DNA from: Acidobacteriaceae bacterium
Lineage (GTDB): Bacteria; Acidobacteriota; Terriglobia; Terriglobales; Acidobacteriaceae
DNA: 52,201 bases
Assembly: GCA_031296325.1 (NCBI GenBank)
Contig: JARLFY010000034.1
Coordinates: 1-52,201, forward strand
Direction of reading: 5' to 3'
Below are positions 41,915 to 50,167 of this stretch, in pieces. The stretch's first letter is position 1. Each line of letters starts with the position of its first letter. The notes below the pieces were generated by a model. The model saw nothing but the letters and a program-made list of their open reading frames with translations, did no database searches and was not told the origin of the DNA. The position numbers were made by a program, and so were the translations under genes.

Positions 41915-44900
41915 ATGAGGGAGTACGAGACTCGGACATTTTTTGAACGCATTATGAGAGACGCCTTTCAGGTACGAATTCTTGCCGTCGCGCTGGCTCT
42001 TGCGACGTTGGGAGTATGCGTCCTGGCGGGCTTCAATCTGGCGCAGGAGCTGGGGTTGGATTTTCCGACCGACGGGGTGACGTGGGTCGAGGCGCAGGGC
42101 GGGCTGAGGGCGGATCGGGTTGCGGAGGACTCGCCGGGAAGCAAGGCGGGAATTCACGTTGGCGACGTTCTACAGGCGATCAACGGCGAGGCAACGCCGC
42201 GACTGGCTGCACAGGTGCGCGCGATGTATCGCAACGGAATCTGGGATCACGCGGCCAGTTACTCGATCCTGCGACCGCTGCCGGGAGCCTCCGGGCAGGA
42301 GGCGATTGCCAGCTTTCCGGTGCAGGTCTACCTGCTGCCGGAGGATCGCAGCATGGCGCATGGATCGCGGTTGATCGCGCTGGTCTACCTGCTGATTGGG
42401 CTATATGTGATGCTGCGGCGATGGACGGCTCCGAAGTCCACCCACTTCTACGTCTTCTGTCTGGTCTCGTTTGTGCTGTACGCGTTCAAGTCGACCGGCG
42501 AGCCGGGGCTGTTTGACAGCGTTATCTATTGGGGCAGCCTGATCGCCAATATGTTGCAGCCAGCCCTGTTCCTGCACTTTGCGGTGAGCTTCTCGGACGC
42601 GGCAGGCGACAAGGTTGAGGCGAAGAGGCCGCGCCGTCTGCTGGCGACGCTGTTGTATGTTCCGGGCGCGTTTCTGGTGGGATTGCAGGTGTGGGCGATC
42701 GAGATGTGGTCGGCTACGGGGGTGTTGAACCACCGGCTGGACCAGATCGGCGTGGGCTATATGGCGTTGTACTATGTGGTGGCGGCGGTGGTCTTCTATC
42801 GCCGCTATCTGCGCGCCGGAGCGGGGTTGGAGCGGCAGCAGTTGAAGTGGCTGACGCGGGGAACGTTTCTGGCGGTGGGGCCGTTTACGCTGCTGTATGC
42901 GATTCCCTATCTGATGGGCTTTACCGTTCCAACGCTGCTGGCGAAGGTCGTTCTGCTGGCTCTGGTTCTGCTGCCGCTGACCTTTAGCTGGGCGATCATT
43001 CGCTATCGGCTGATGGACGTGGATCTGATCTTCAAGCGCGGCGTGACGTACACGCTGGCGACGGCGGCGGTGGTGGGTCTGTACTTTGGGCTGGTGGCGC
43101 TGGGCGGAGTGATCGTACATACGCGTCTGCCGGTGTTGGGTGCGGGCGGGCTGCTGGTGGCGATCATGGTGACCGGGCTGGTCTTCGACCCGGTGAAGCG
43201 AATGATTCAGGCGCGGGTGGATCGCGTCTTCGACCAGAAGAGCTTCGACTATCGCGAGACGTTGATCGACTTTGGACGCAGCTTGAACTCGCAGACCGAC
43301 CTCGGCGCGCTGGTGGAGTCGATTGTGGAGCGGTTGCCGGAGACGCTGCTGGTGACGCGGGTTGCGGTCTTTCTGGCGGCGGAGAGCGAGGCGGGCGCAT
43401 CCGAGGTTGGAGGCGGGGTCTATGCGCTGGCAGGACGGGGTCAGCGTTTTGAACTGGCGGCATCGCATGGGCTGGCCAATCTGGACGAGGCCGAGCAGCA
43501 CACGCTCGACCTGCGCTTTCTGGACTTCGACCGCAGAGGCGCTGCCGACCACCTCTTTCTGGAGAATCCGCAGCAGGTGTTGCGCCTGCCCGCAGAGCAA
43601 CAGAGGAGCGCCGGGCTGCTCGACCTGAACTACTACCTGCCCTGTCGCGTGGCCAACCGCATGGGCGGAGGGACGCGCACGGTGGCGATCATCGGCCTGG
43701 GACGCACCGATGCGGGAGACTTTCTGTCGAGCGAAGACATGGAGATTCTGAACTCGCTGGCCGGATACATCGGGATTGCGATTCAGAATGCGCAGCTCTA
43801 TCGCCGGCTGGAGCAGAAGATTGGCGAGTTCGAGCGGTTGAAGGAGTTCCACGAGAATATTGTGGAATCAATCCACATCGGCGTCTTCGCGGTGGATCTT
43901 GACGACCGGATTGAGAGCTGGAATACGCAGATGGAGACGATGTACGCGCGGTCGCGGGGCGAGGCTCTGTGCCAGCCGCTGGCATCGATCTTTCCGGCTG
44001 AGTTCATGACCCACTTCGACAGTGTGCGCGAAGAGCAGGGAACGCACACGTTTTACAAGATTCGTCTGGCTCTGCCGACGGGCGAGACGCGCATCGCCAA
44101 CATTGCGATCGCTCCGTTGTTGACGCGGGAGTTCAGCGTGGTGGGAAGAATCGTGCTGATCGACGACATCACCGACCGCATGGAACTGGAGGCGCAGTTG
44201 ACGCAGGCTGAGAAGCTCTCGTCGATTGGCCTGCTGGCGGCGGGAGTGGCTCACGAGGTCAACACGCCGCTGGCTGTGATTAGCAGCTACACCCAGATGC
44301 TGGCCAAGCAGATGCGTCCGATGATGGAGCAGGACGCGAGGATCGCTCCGGTACTGGAGAAGATTACCCAGCAGACGTTTCGCGCGTCGGAGATCGTCAA
44401 CGGGCTGTTGAACTTTTCGCGCACGGGGAGCAGCGAGTTCGGCTCGGTCGATCTGAACCGGATGCTGCACGACACGCTGACGTTGGTAGATCACCAGTTC
44501 AAGACGGCGCAGATTCGCGTGGAGACCGCACTGGACGCAGATCTGCCGCGCATCCATGGCAACGAGGGCAAGCTGCAACAGGTGGTGTTGAACCTGCTGC
44601 TGAACGCGCGCGACGCCATGCATGGCAGGCCCGATGGAAGGGTGCGCATCGCCACAGAACACGCGGCGGGACGGGTTACGGTGGTGGTGCAGGACTTCGG
44701 CGGAGGCATCGAGGCGGAGCATCTGCATCGCATCTTCGACCCTTTCTTTACCACCAAGACCAAGCCGGGCAAGGGCCAGCACAAGGGGACCGGGCTGGGG
44801 CTGGCGGTGAGCTACGGCATCATGCAGGAACATGGAGGCAAGATGCAGGTGGAGAGTACAGTAGGCGTGGGGACGACGTTTCGGCTGGTGTTCCCAGAGA

Positions 44901-44983
44901 TTGCGGCGACGGACTCCTCCATTTCATCGGCGGATCGAGAGGATAAATCCGCTGCTGATGCACGGAGCGCGGTTGGAGTTTAG
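41915..44983 (+). CDS. Sensor histidine kinase: PDZ, 7TM, GAF, PAS, HisKA, HATPase
   Basis: 1022 aa from ATG 41915 (ATG 41954 possible; neither has a clear RBS). Order: TM1; extracytoplasmic PDZ-like domain (about 50-125, 'DSPGSKAGIHVGDVLQAING'); a block of about seven TM helices (150-405) ending in 'FSWAIIRYRLMDVDLIFKRG'; GAF (about 445-625); PAS (about 640-755, 'ESIHIGVFAVDLDDRIESWN'); HisKA with phospho-acceptor His 780 (AGVAHEVNTPLAVI); and HATPase_c with NLLLNARDAM, DFGGGI and GTGLGLAVSYGIM. Senses an envelope or protein-end signal and passes phosphate to the NtrC-type regulator encoded 55 nt downstream, very probably its partner. Confidence 0.93.
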   Translation: MREYETRTFFERIMRDAFQVRILAVALALATLGVCVLAGFNLAQELGLDFPTDGVTWVEAQGGLRADRVAEDSPGSKAGIHVGDVLQAINGEATPRLAAQVRAMYRNGIWDHAASYSILRPLPGASGQEAIASFPVQVYLLPEDRSMAHGSRLIALVYLLIGLYVMLRRWTAPKSTHFYVFCLVSFVLYAFKSTGEPGLFDSVIYWGSLIANMLQPALFLHFAVSFSDAAGDKVEAKRPRRLLATLLYVPGAFLVGLQVWAIEMWSATGVLNHRLDQIGVGYMALYYVVAAVVFYRRYLRAGAGLERQQLKWLTRGTFLAVGPFTLLYAIPYLMGFTVPTLLAKVVLLALVLLPLTFSWAIIRYRLMDVDLIFKRGVTYTLATAAVVGLYFGLVALGGVIVHTRLPVLGAGGLLVAIMVTGLVFDPVKRMIQARVDRVFDQKSFDYRETLIDFGRSLNSQTDLGALVESIVERLPETLLVTRVAVFLAAESEAGASEVGGGVYALAGRGQRFELAASHGLANLDEAEQHTLDLRFLDFDRRGAADHLFLENPQQVLRLPAEQQRSAGLLDLNYYLPCRVANRMGGGTRTVAIIGLGRTDAGDFLSSEDMEILNSLAGYIGIAIQNAQLYRRLEQKIGEFERLKEFHENIVESIHIGVFAVDLDDRIESWNTQMETMYARSRGEALCQPLASIFPAEFMTHFDSVREEQGTHTFYKIRLALPTGETRIANIAIAPLLTREFSVVGRIVLIDDITDRMELEAQLTQAEKLSSIGLLAAGVAHEVNTPLAVISSYTQMLAKQMRPMMEQDARIAPVLEKITQQTFRASEIVNGLLNFSRTGSSEFGSVDLNRMLHDTLTLVDHQFKTAQIRVETALDADLPRIHGNEGKLQQVVLNLLLNARDAMHGRPDGRVRIATEHAAGRVTVVVQDFGGGIEAEHLHRIFDPFFTTKTKPGKGQHKGTGLGLAVSYGIMQEHGGKMQVESTVGVGTTFRLVFPEIAATDSSISSADREDKSAADARSAVGV

Positions 44984-45038
44984 AGTGGTTGTGAAGCCGG
45001 AGTTGTAATCGGCGATCAGCGAAGGTTGAAGAAGGTCT

Positions 45039-46517
45039 ATGTCGCAAGCGAATGCTGTAGTGAACTCTGATGGGTCTGATCCGAATACGGATGCGGTGGA
45101 GCCGCGTCTGGTGGGGGCGGATGCTCGCGTGGTGGGTCCGGCGCGGATTCTGATTATCGATGACGAGGCGGCGATCCGCGAGTCGCTGGAGACGCTGCTG
45201 ACGCTGGAGGGATTCGAGGTCACGCTGGCCGTCGATGGGCCGAGCGGTCTGGAAGAGTTGGCGGGCAGCGAGTTCGATCTGTTGCTGCTCGACCTCGCGT
45301 TGCCGGGAGAGAGCGGAATCGACCTGTTGCCGCGGATTCTGGAGATGCATCCGACGCTGCCGGTCATCATGATTACGGCGTTCGGCAAGGTCTCGAACGT
45401 GGTGGATGCGATCCACGCAGGGGCGGAGAACTTCGTTCAGAAGCCGTGGGACAACGAGAAGCTGCTGGCCGACATTCGCGCGGCGATTGGGCGGCATCGC
45501 GCCGAAGAAGAGCTGGTGCAGCTCAAGCGCGCGCTGAAGCAGCGCTACAATTTTGAGAACATTGTGGGCAAGAGCGAGCCGATGCTGCGTTTGTTCGATC
45601 TGGTCGCGCAGGTTGCGCCCAGCCGCTCGACCGTGCTGGTGCAGGGCGAGAGCGGCACGGGCAAGGAGCTGATCGCCAAGGCGCTGCACGCCAACTCGCC
45701 GCGACGGGATAAGCCGTTCGTGCCGGTGAATACGGGTTCGGTGCCGTCGGAGCTGCTGGAGTCCACGCTGTTCGGCCATGTGCGCGGCGCGTTTACTTCG
45801 GCCATTGCGGCGAAGAAGGGACTGTTCGAGGTCGCCAACGGAGGCACGCTCTTCCTCGACGAGATCGGCACGATGGGCATGGATATGCAGGCCAAGATTC
45901 TGCGCGTCTTGCAGGATCGCCGCTTCATGCATCTGGGCGGCACCGAGGAAATTCAGGTGGACGTGCGAATTATCGCCGCCACTAACGTCGATCTACAGGA
46001 GGCGGTGCGCGAGGGGAGATTTCGCGAAGACCTGTACTATCGGCTCAATGTGATCTGTCTGGAACTGCCTCCGCTGCGCGCGCGCAGGCAGGACATTCCG
46101 CTGCTGGCTGCACACTTTCTCAAGCTTTACGCCGACGAGAACGACGTTCCGGTTCCGAAGCTTGACGCGGAGGCGATGCGGATCCTGATGGACTACGAGT
46201 GGCCGGGCAATGTGCGCGAGTTGGAGAATGCGATGGAGCGCGGCGTGGTTCTGTCTACCACGAAGACCATCACTCCCGACCTGCTGCCTGCGTCGCTGAC
46301 GGGCAATACCTACTCGGCCGACCTGCTCGACTACAAGCCCGACGCCAGCCTCTTCGACATGATGGAGGAGATCGAGCGGCGAATCATCACTGATCGGCTG
46401 GAGCGTTGCCACTGGAACCAGACCGAGGCTTCGGAGTACTTCAAAATTCCACTCTCGACTCTCAATCAGAAGATCAAACGATTGAACGTGGAGATCAAGA
46501 AACGCCCGCGCGACTAG
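45039..46517 (+). CDS. NtrC-family sigma-54-type response regulator
   Basis: 492 aa. N-terminal receiver with acidic pocket DDE (41-43), phospho-acceptor Asp 85 and Lys 135; AAA+ domain with Walker A GESGTGKE (203-210), Walker B LFLDE (271-275) and 'WPGNVRELENAMERG'; and C-terminal Fis-like HTH ('NQTEASEYFKIPLSTLNQKI'). The loop that normally contacts sigma-54 reads GAFTSA (250-255) in place of GAFTGA. Partner of the histidine kinase just upstream. AAGAAGG precedes ATG 45039. The extra ~35-residue N-terminus before the receiver is low in structure. The stop is part of TAGAGCG, the tip of repeat copy N. Confidence 0.93.
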   Translation: MSQANAVVNSDGSDPNTDAVEPRLVGADARVVGPARILIIDDEAAIRESLETLLTLEGFEVTLAVDGPSGLEELAGSEFDLLLLDLALPGESGIDLLPRILEMHPTLPVIMITAFGKVSNVVDAIHAGAENFVQKPWDNEKLLADIRAAIGRHRAEEELVQLKRALKQRYNFENIVGKSEPMLRLFDLVAQVAPSRSTVLVQGESGTGKELIAKALHANSPRRDKPFVPVNTGSVPSELLESTLFGHVRGAFTSAIAAKKGLFEVANGGTLFLDEIGTMGMDMQAKILRVLQDRRFMHLGGTEEIQVDVRIIAATNVDLQEAVREGRFREDLYYRLNVICLELPPLRARRQDIPLLAAHFLKLYADENDVPVPKLDAEAMRILMDYEWPGNVRELENAMERGVVLSTTKTITPDLLPASLTGNTYSADLLDYKPDASLFDMMEEIERRIITDRLERCHWNQTEASEYFKIPLSTLNQKIKRLNVEIKKRPRD

Positions 46518-46636
46518 AGCGTTTTTGGGGATGGGGTAGAGTGTTGCGGCGCGAGCAAACAGCAGATTCCTTCGCTTCACTGCGGAATGACAAACAAAAA
46601 ACTACGGAATGACAAACAAAAAATGATCTAGAGCAG
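46515..46636 (+). repeat. Dispersed TIR/GGAATGACA element, copy N
   Basis: Left end TAGAGCGTTTTTGGGGATGG starts inside the regulator's stop codon; the right part overlaps the purK stop (TAGAGC at 46629-46634). Core CAGATTCCTTCGCTTCAC then TGCGGAATGACAAAC, plus a second ACGGAATGACAAAC. It fills the whole gap between two convergent genes. Confidence 0.75.
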
Positions 46637-47866
46637 CGCTTTGGCGCGGAGGACTAGCTCTACGGCCTCTTCCGGGGTGCGGGCGACGGCGGAGAGATGG
46701 CCCATCTTGCGGCCCTTGCGCGGACGCTGCTTCTCGTAGAGATGCAGGCGGACGCCGGGGACGGCCAGGGCGCGGTCGAAGTTCGGAACGCGGGAGCCTT
46801 CGGGGCTGAGCCACAGGTCGCCGAGCAGGTTGGCGATGGCGGCTGGCTTGACGACATCCGTCTCGCCCAGGGGCAGGTTGCAGACGGCGCGAACAAACTG
46901 CTCGAACTGGCTAGTGACGCAGGCGCGCTCGCTGGCGTGGTAGCTGTTGTGCGGACGTGGGGCTAGCTCGTTGACCAGAAGGCGACCGTCGCGGGTGACG
47001 AAGAGTTCAACGGCGAGGATGCCTTCAAGCTGGAAGGCCTCGGCGATGGCCTCGGCGATCTGGCGCGCCTCGGCGGCCATGGCGTCGGGCAGGGGAGCGG
47101 GAATCACGCTCCATGCGAGGATCTGGTTTTCGTGGTGGTTCAGCGCGGGGGGATAGACCTTGACCTGTCCGCTGGGCGAACGGGCTACGAGGATGGAGAT
47201 CTCGCGATCCAGTTCGACGGCCTTCTCGACGACTCCGGGGCCTTCGCCGAGAGCCTCCCATGCGCCGCGAATCTCTTCTTCGGAGACGGTGGGACGAGCT
47301 TCCGATGCGGCTGTAGACTCTGCTGCAAAGCCGACCTTGCCTTGGCCGCGACCGTCGTATCCTCCGGTGGCGCTCTTGCAGAAGCACTTGCCGCCGAGGG
47401 TTGCTATGGCCTCGCGCAACTCGTCGAGCGAGCGCACGGCGCGGTAGTCGCCGAGGGGGAAGTGGTTGCGGCGCAGCCAATCCTTCTGTTCAATGCGATC
47501 CTGAATGACGGCCAGCATGGAGCGGCTGGGGCGCACGGGAGCATAGTGCGCGGCGGCGTCCATACTGGCCAGCGCAATCTGCTCGATCTCCAGAGTGACG
47601 ACATCGCATCCACGAGCAAGATTGGCAGCCTCGCGGCTGTCGTCCCAGCCCGCCTCGATGCATCCGTCGACGATGAAGCGCGCCGGACAGGCCGGGTCGG
47701 GATCCAGCACCAGAATGCGGTAGCCCATGCCGCGCGCGGCCATTGCGGTGAGCCGTCCGAGCTGACCGCCGCCGAAGATTCCGATGGTTGCGCCGGGAAG
47801 AATGGTTGGGATGGTCGCCGCGCCGGGTTGAGCGGCTTCTGGCTGAGGAGTTAAGGTCACGCTCAC
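46628..47866 (-). CDS. purK: N5-carboxyaminoimidazole ribonucleotide synthase PurK
   Basis: 412 aa from GTG 47866. The frame is open further up, but GTG 47866 gives a 4-nt GTGA overlap with the purE stop and has GAGG 7 nt upstream. ATP-grasp enzyme of purine synthesis that carboxylates AIR to N5-CAIR using ATP and bicarbonate. Features: '[20 protein letters not shown]' near the N-terminus, '[15 protein letters not shown]' (ATP-grasp lysine loop), '[10 protein letters not shown]'-like segment, '[12 protein letters not shown]' and 'MGHLS' near the end. An insertion of about 20 residues ([19 protein letters not shown]) lies in the ATP-grasp region. Acts directly before PurE. Confidence 0.95.
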   Translation of the reverse strand: MSVTLTPQPEAAQPGAATIPTILPGATIGIFGGGQLGRLTAMAARGMGYRILVLDPDPACPARFIVDGCIEAGWDDSREAANLARGCDVVTLEIEQIALASMDAAAHYAPVRPSRSMLAVIQDRIEQKDWLRRNHFPLGDYRAVRSLDELREAIATLGGKCFCKSATGGYDGRGQGKVGFAAESTAASEARPTVSEEEIRGAWEALGEGPGVVEKAVELDREISILVARSPSGQVKVYPPALNHHENQILAWSVIPAPLPDAMAAEARQIAEAIAEAFQLEGILAVELFVTRDGRLLVNELAPRPHNSYHASERACVTSQFEQFVRAVCNLPLGETDVVKPAAIANLLGDLWLSPEGSRVPNFDRALAVPGVRLHLYEKQRPRKGRKMGHLSAVARTPEEAVELVLRAKALL

Positions 47867-48378
47867 GCCTGAACCTCGTCTTCGAGCGACTGGGCTAGAA
47901 CCTCGTCGCGCCGGGCTGCTCGCCATTTAATCAGCTTGGCTTGCAGAGCCGGGTCGGTAGTCGCCAGAATCTGTATTGCGAGCAGGCCTGCGTTGGCCGC
48001 TCCGGGAGCGCCGATGGCCAGCGTTCCGACGGGAATTCCCTTGGGCATCTGCACGATGGAGAGCAGCGAGTCAAAACCTTGCAGCGCCGTCGCTGCAATG
48101 GGAACGCCGAGTACAGGGATGACCGTGTTGGCGGCGACCATTCCTGGCAGATGCGCTGCGCCGCCGGCTCCGGCGATGATGACGCGCAGGCCACGCGCCA
48201 GAGCGGAATCCGCGTAGGCGAACATCAGCTCCGGGGTGCGGTGCGCCGAGACGACGCGAGCCTCGTAGGGCACGCCGAACTCGCGCAGAATCTCGACGGC
48301 TCCGCGCATGACGGCAAAATCACTGCGGCTGCCCATGATGACGCCAACAACTGGCTGGATCTCTGGTTGCGTGTGCAT
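47863..48378 (-). CDS. purE: N5-carboxyaminoimidazole ribonucleotide mutase PurE
   Basis: 171 aa, normal for class I PurE. Converts N5-CAIR (made by PurK) to CAIR. Diagnostic: '[14 protein letters not shown]', VVSAHRTPE (active-site His), '[17 protein letters not shown]' and '[17 protein letters not shown]'. ATG 48378 has no Shine-Dalgarno, but TATAAT lies 6 nt upstream (48385-48390 on the plus strand), so a leaderless transcript is likely. Overlaps purK by 4 nt (GTGA), the usual purEK arrangement. Confidence 0.96.
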   Translation of the reverse strand: MHTQPEIQPVVGVIMGSRSDFAVMRGAVEILREFGVPYEARVVSAHRTPELMFAYADSALARGLRVIIAGAGGAAHLPGMVAANTVIPVLGVPIAATALQGFDSLLSIVQMPKGIPVGTLAIGAPGAANAGLLAIQILATTDPALQAKLIKWRAARRDEVLAQSLEDEVQA

Positions 48379-48384
48379 AGCAAG

Positions 48385-48390
48385 ATTATA
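48385..48390 (-). promoter_or_regulatory. TATAAT box 6 nt before purE start
   Basis: On the minus strand TATAAT, 6 nt (CTTGCT), ATG 48378. No good -35 hexamer at 16-18 nt. Supports leaderless transcription of purEK. Confidence 0.5.
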
Positions 48391-48440
48391 CGATTCATCC
48401 TGCACGATGATCGTTTGCAAAACCCGTTTTTCATGCGGAT

Positions 48441-48845
48441 TCAGTTGAGGTGGGGTGTGGGCCGGTAGTTCTGCTCGACGATGCTTTGTTCGAGGACGGA
48501 TTTGTTGGGGTTGGACTGCTTGTAACGGATCTGGACGCGCTTGTCCTTGAGTTGGCGGACGAAGTCGTCTGCGTCGGGCTCGTTGGAGAACTCGTGGACG
48601 TACTTGCCGACGCGGTACTCTTCGAGAAAATAGGTGTATTGCAGCGTGGCGTGGAAGTGCGAGGTCTTGGGGATGGCAGTGACCACGCCGCCGAGAACGA
48701 TTCCTTCGACCGAGGGCCAGCTTTGAGCGATCGCCTCGCGGCGGCGCTTTAGCCCTCTGCGGATGTAGACGGCTCCCCACGCGGCTATGACGTACAATCC
48801 ATAGCGATAGGCAAGGCGGACGATGGGGAAGGCACCGTGGATCAT
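48441..48845 (-). CDS. DUF3592-like membrane-anchored protein
   Basis: 134 aa from ATG 48845; the frame is open upstream but a candidate promoter ends 7 nt before this ATG. One N-terminal TM segment (about 8-27, '[19 protein letters not shown]') is followed by a small beta-rich domain with '[12 protein letters not shown]', '[17 protein letters not shown]' and '[15 protein letters not shown]', resembling DUF3592. Function unknown. Upstream of purE on the same strand, with holB before it. Confidence 0.72.
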   Translation of the reverse strand: MIHGAFPIVRLAYRYGLYVIAAWGAVYIRRGLKRRREAIAQSWPSVEGIVLGGVVTAIPKTSHFHATLQYTYFLEEYRVGKYVHEFSNEPDADDFVRQLKDKRVQIRYKQSNPNKSVLEQSIVEQNYRPTPHLN

Positions 48846-48852
48846 GGTAGGT

Positions 48853-48881
48853 AAAATACTACGCTTGCCGAGAGGGAACAA
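48853..48881 (-). promoter_or_regulatory. Candidate leaderless promoter of DUF3592-like gene
   Basis: Minus strand: TTGTTC (plus 48881-48876), 17-nt spacer, TATTTT (plus 48858-48853), then 7 nt to ATG 48845. The clearest -35/-10 pair of the set together with tldD. Confidence 0.5.
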
Positions 48882-48958
48882 GCTGTATTTTACGAGGCCG
48901 CTTGAGTACAGAAGTACTCGGAATTTGCTCGACTCTCGCTCTGGCGCGTGAAGAAGCT

Positions 48959-50158
48959 CTACGCGTGGGCGGGATTGGCGAGTTGGGCGGCAAAGGCGTC
49001 CAGCGATAGGTTGCGCAGCAGGTTGCGGCGCAGGCCGGAGTGAACCTGATCCAGAGCCTGACTGGCGCGCTCGATCCATGCGAAGGGAAGCGTCTCGGCG
49101 AGGGCTTCCAGTTCGGCGCGCAGATCGGTGTTGCGTAGAAGCTCGGGCGTTCCGCTATCCACGAGCAGCAGATCTTCGAGCAGCAGGGCGAGCGCACGCA
49201 GCAGAGCGAGCGTCTTGGTCTGGCCGTCGGCTCCGGCGCGGTAGCTCTCGGTCATCTTGAAGAGCGCGCTGTGGTCAAGCTCTGCGGCGGCTCCTCGAAC
49301 GCCCGCAGCGGCTCCGGTTGCGGCGGCGGCGTTGCGCAGGAAGACCATCGCGTCGGCGCGGGCTGCGGTGTAGGCGTCGAGGTCGAAGCCCAGCGCTCGT
49401 CCAGCGGCTCCCTGCGAGAGGCGCGCAATCAAAGTGCGCTGCTTGACGGGAACCTCGTGTCTGCGCGCGGCGATCAGCGCTTCGATCTCCTCGACCGGAA
49501 GCGCGCCGAGGCGAACATTGGCGCAGCGCGAGCGGATCGTGGGCAGCAGTTCGCCGGGATTCTCCGCCAGAATCATAATGTGAACGGTGTCCGGCGGCTC
49601 CTCCAAAACCTTCAGCAGCGAGTTGGCCGCCTCCTTCATCATGCTGGCGGCGGTGAGGAGGAAGATCTTGCGCGGAGCCTCGCTGGGCATGTGGTGCGAG
49701 CGCTGGATCAGCGTGCGCACCTGCCCCAGCTTGATGAGTAGCTGCGGCGGATCGGGCGGCAGGATCAGCACATCCGGATGCGGCTGGATGAGGACGCGCG
49801 TCTCTTTCTTGTCGGTCTCGCGAAGTTCTTCGCGGGCGGCGACTGCGGCGGCGACCTGCTCCTCCAGATTGCCGACTGCGGCGATGCGAGTGCAGTTGGA
49901 GCAGACGCCGCAGAAGCTGGCGAGCGGCTGTTCGGGCGCGTCATCCGTGGCGGCGCGCAACTCGCGGGGCTGGCGTTCGCACTCGACGGCCATCGTCAGC
50001 AGAAGCGCAAGCGTGTACTTTCCTGCGCCGCTCGGCCCGGAGAGAACCAGCGAATGCGGCAAACGGCCCGAGGCAATCGCCGCGCGTAGCGAGTCGACCG
50101 CAGGCGTGTTGCCCAGGAAGCCCTCAAAGCTGGACGGCAGAGTTGCGACTGCACTCAC
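48959..50158 (-). CDS. holB: DNA polymerase III delta' subunit
   Basis: 399 aa, longer than E. coli HolB (334). Clamp-loader AAA+ protein: GNTPAVDSLRAAIASGRLPH, Walker A-like GPSGAGKYT (41-49), zinc-module cysteines C60, C83, C86, C89 (CGVCSNC), 'KIFLLTAASMMKEAANSLLK' and 'LEEPPDTVHIMILAENPGEL', then 'PTIRSRC' (sensor SRC motif). About 30 extra charged residues (EEQVAAAVAAREELRETDKK) are inserted after the zinc module. Helps load the beta clamp with the tau/gamma and delta subunits. GTG start at 50158 with AGAGG 7 nt upstream, 9 nt after the stop of the beta-barrel gene, so the two are probably co-transcribed. Confidence 0.9.
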   Translation of the reverse strand: MSAVATLPSSFEGFLGNTPAVDSLRAAIASGRLPHSLVLSGPSGAGKYTLALLLTMAVECERQPRELRAATDDAPEQPLASFCGVCSNCTRIAAVGNLEEQVAAAVAAREELRETDKKETRVLIQPHPDVLILPPDPPQLLIKLGQVRTLIQRSHHMPSEAPRKIFLLTAASMMKEAANSLLKVLEEPPDTVHIMILAENPGELLPTIRSRCANVRLGALPVEEIEALIAARRHEVPVKQRTLIARLSQGAAGRALGFDLDAYTAARADAMVFLRNAAAATGAAAGVRGAAAELDHSALFKMTESYRAGADGQTKTLALLRALALLLEDLLLVDSGTPELLRNTDLRAELEALAETLPFAWIERASQALDQVHSGLRRNLLRNLSLDAFAAQLANPAHA

Positions 50159-50167
50159 GATGCGCCT

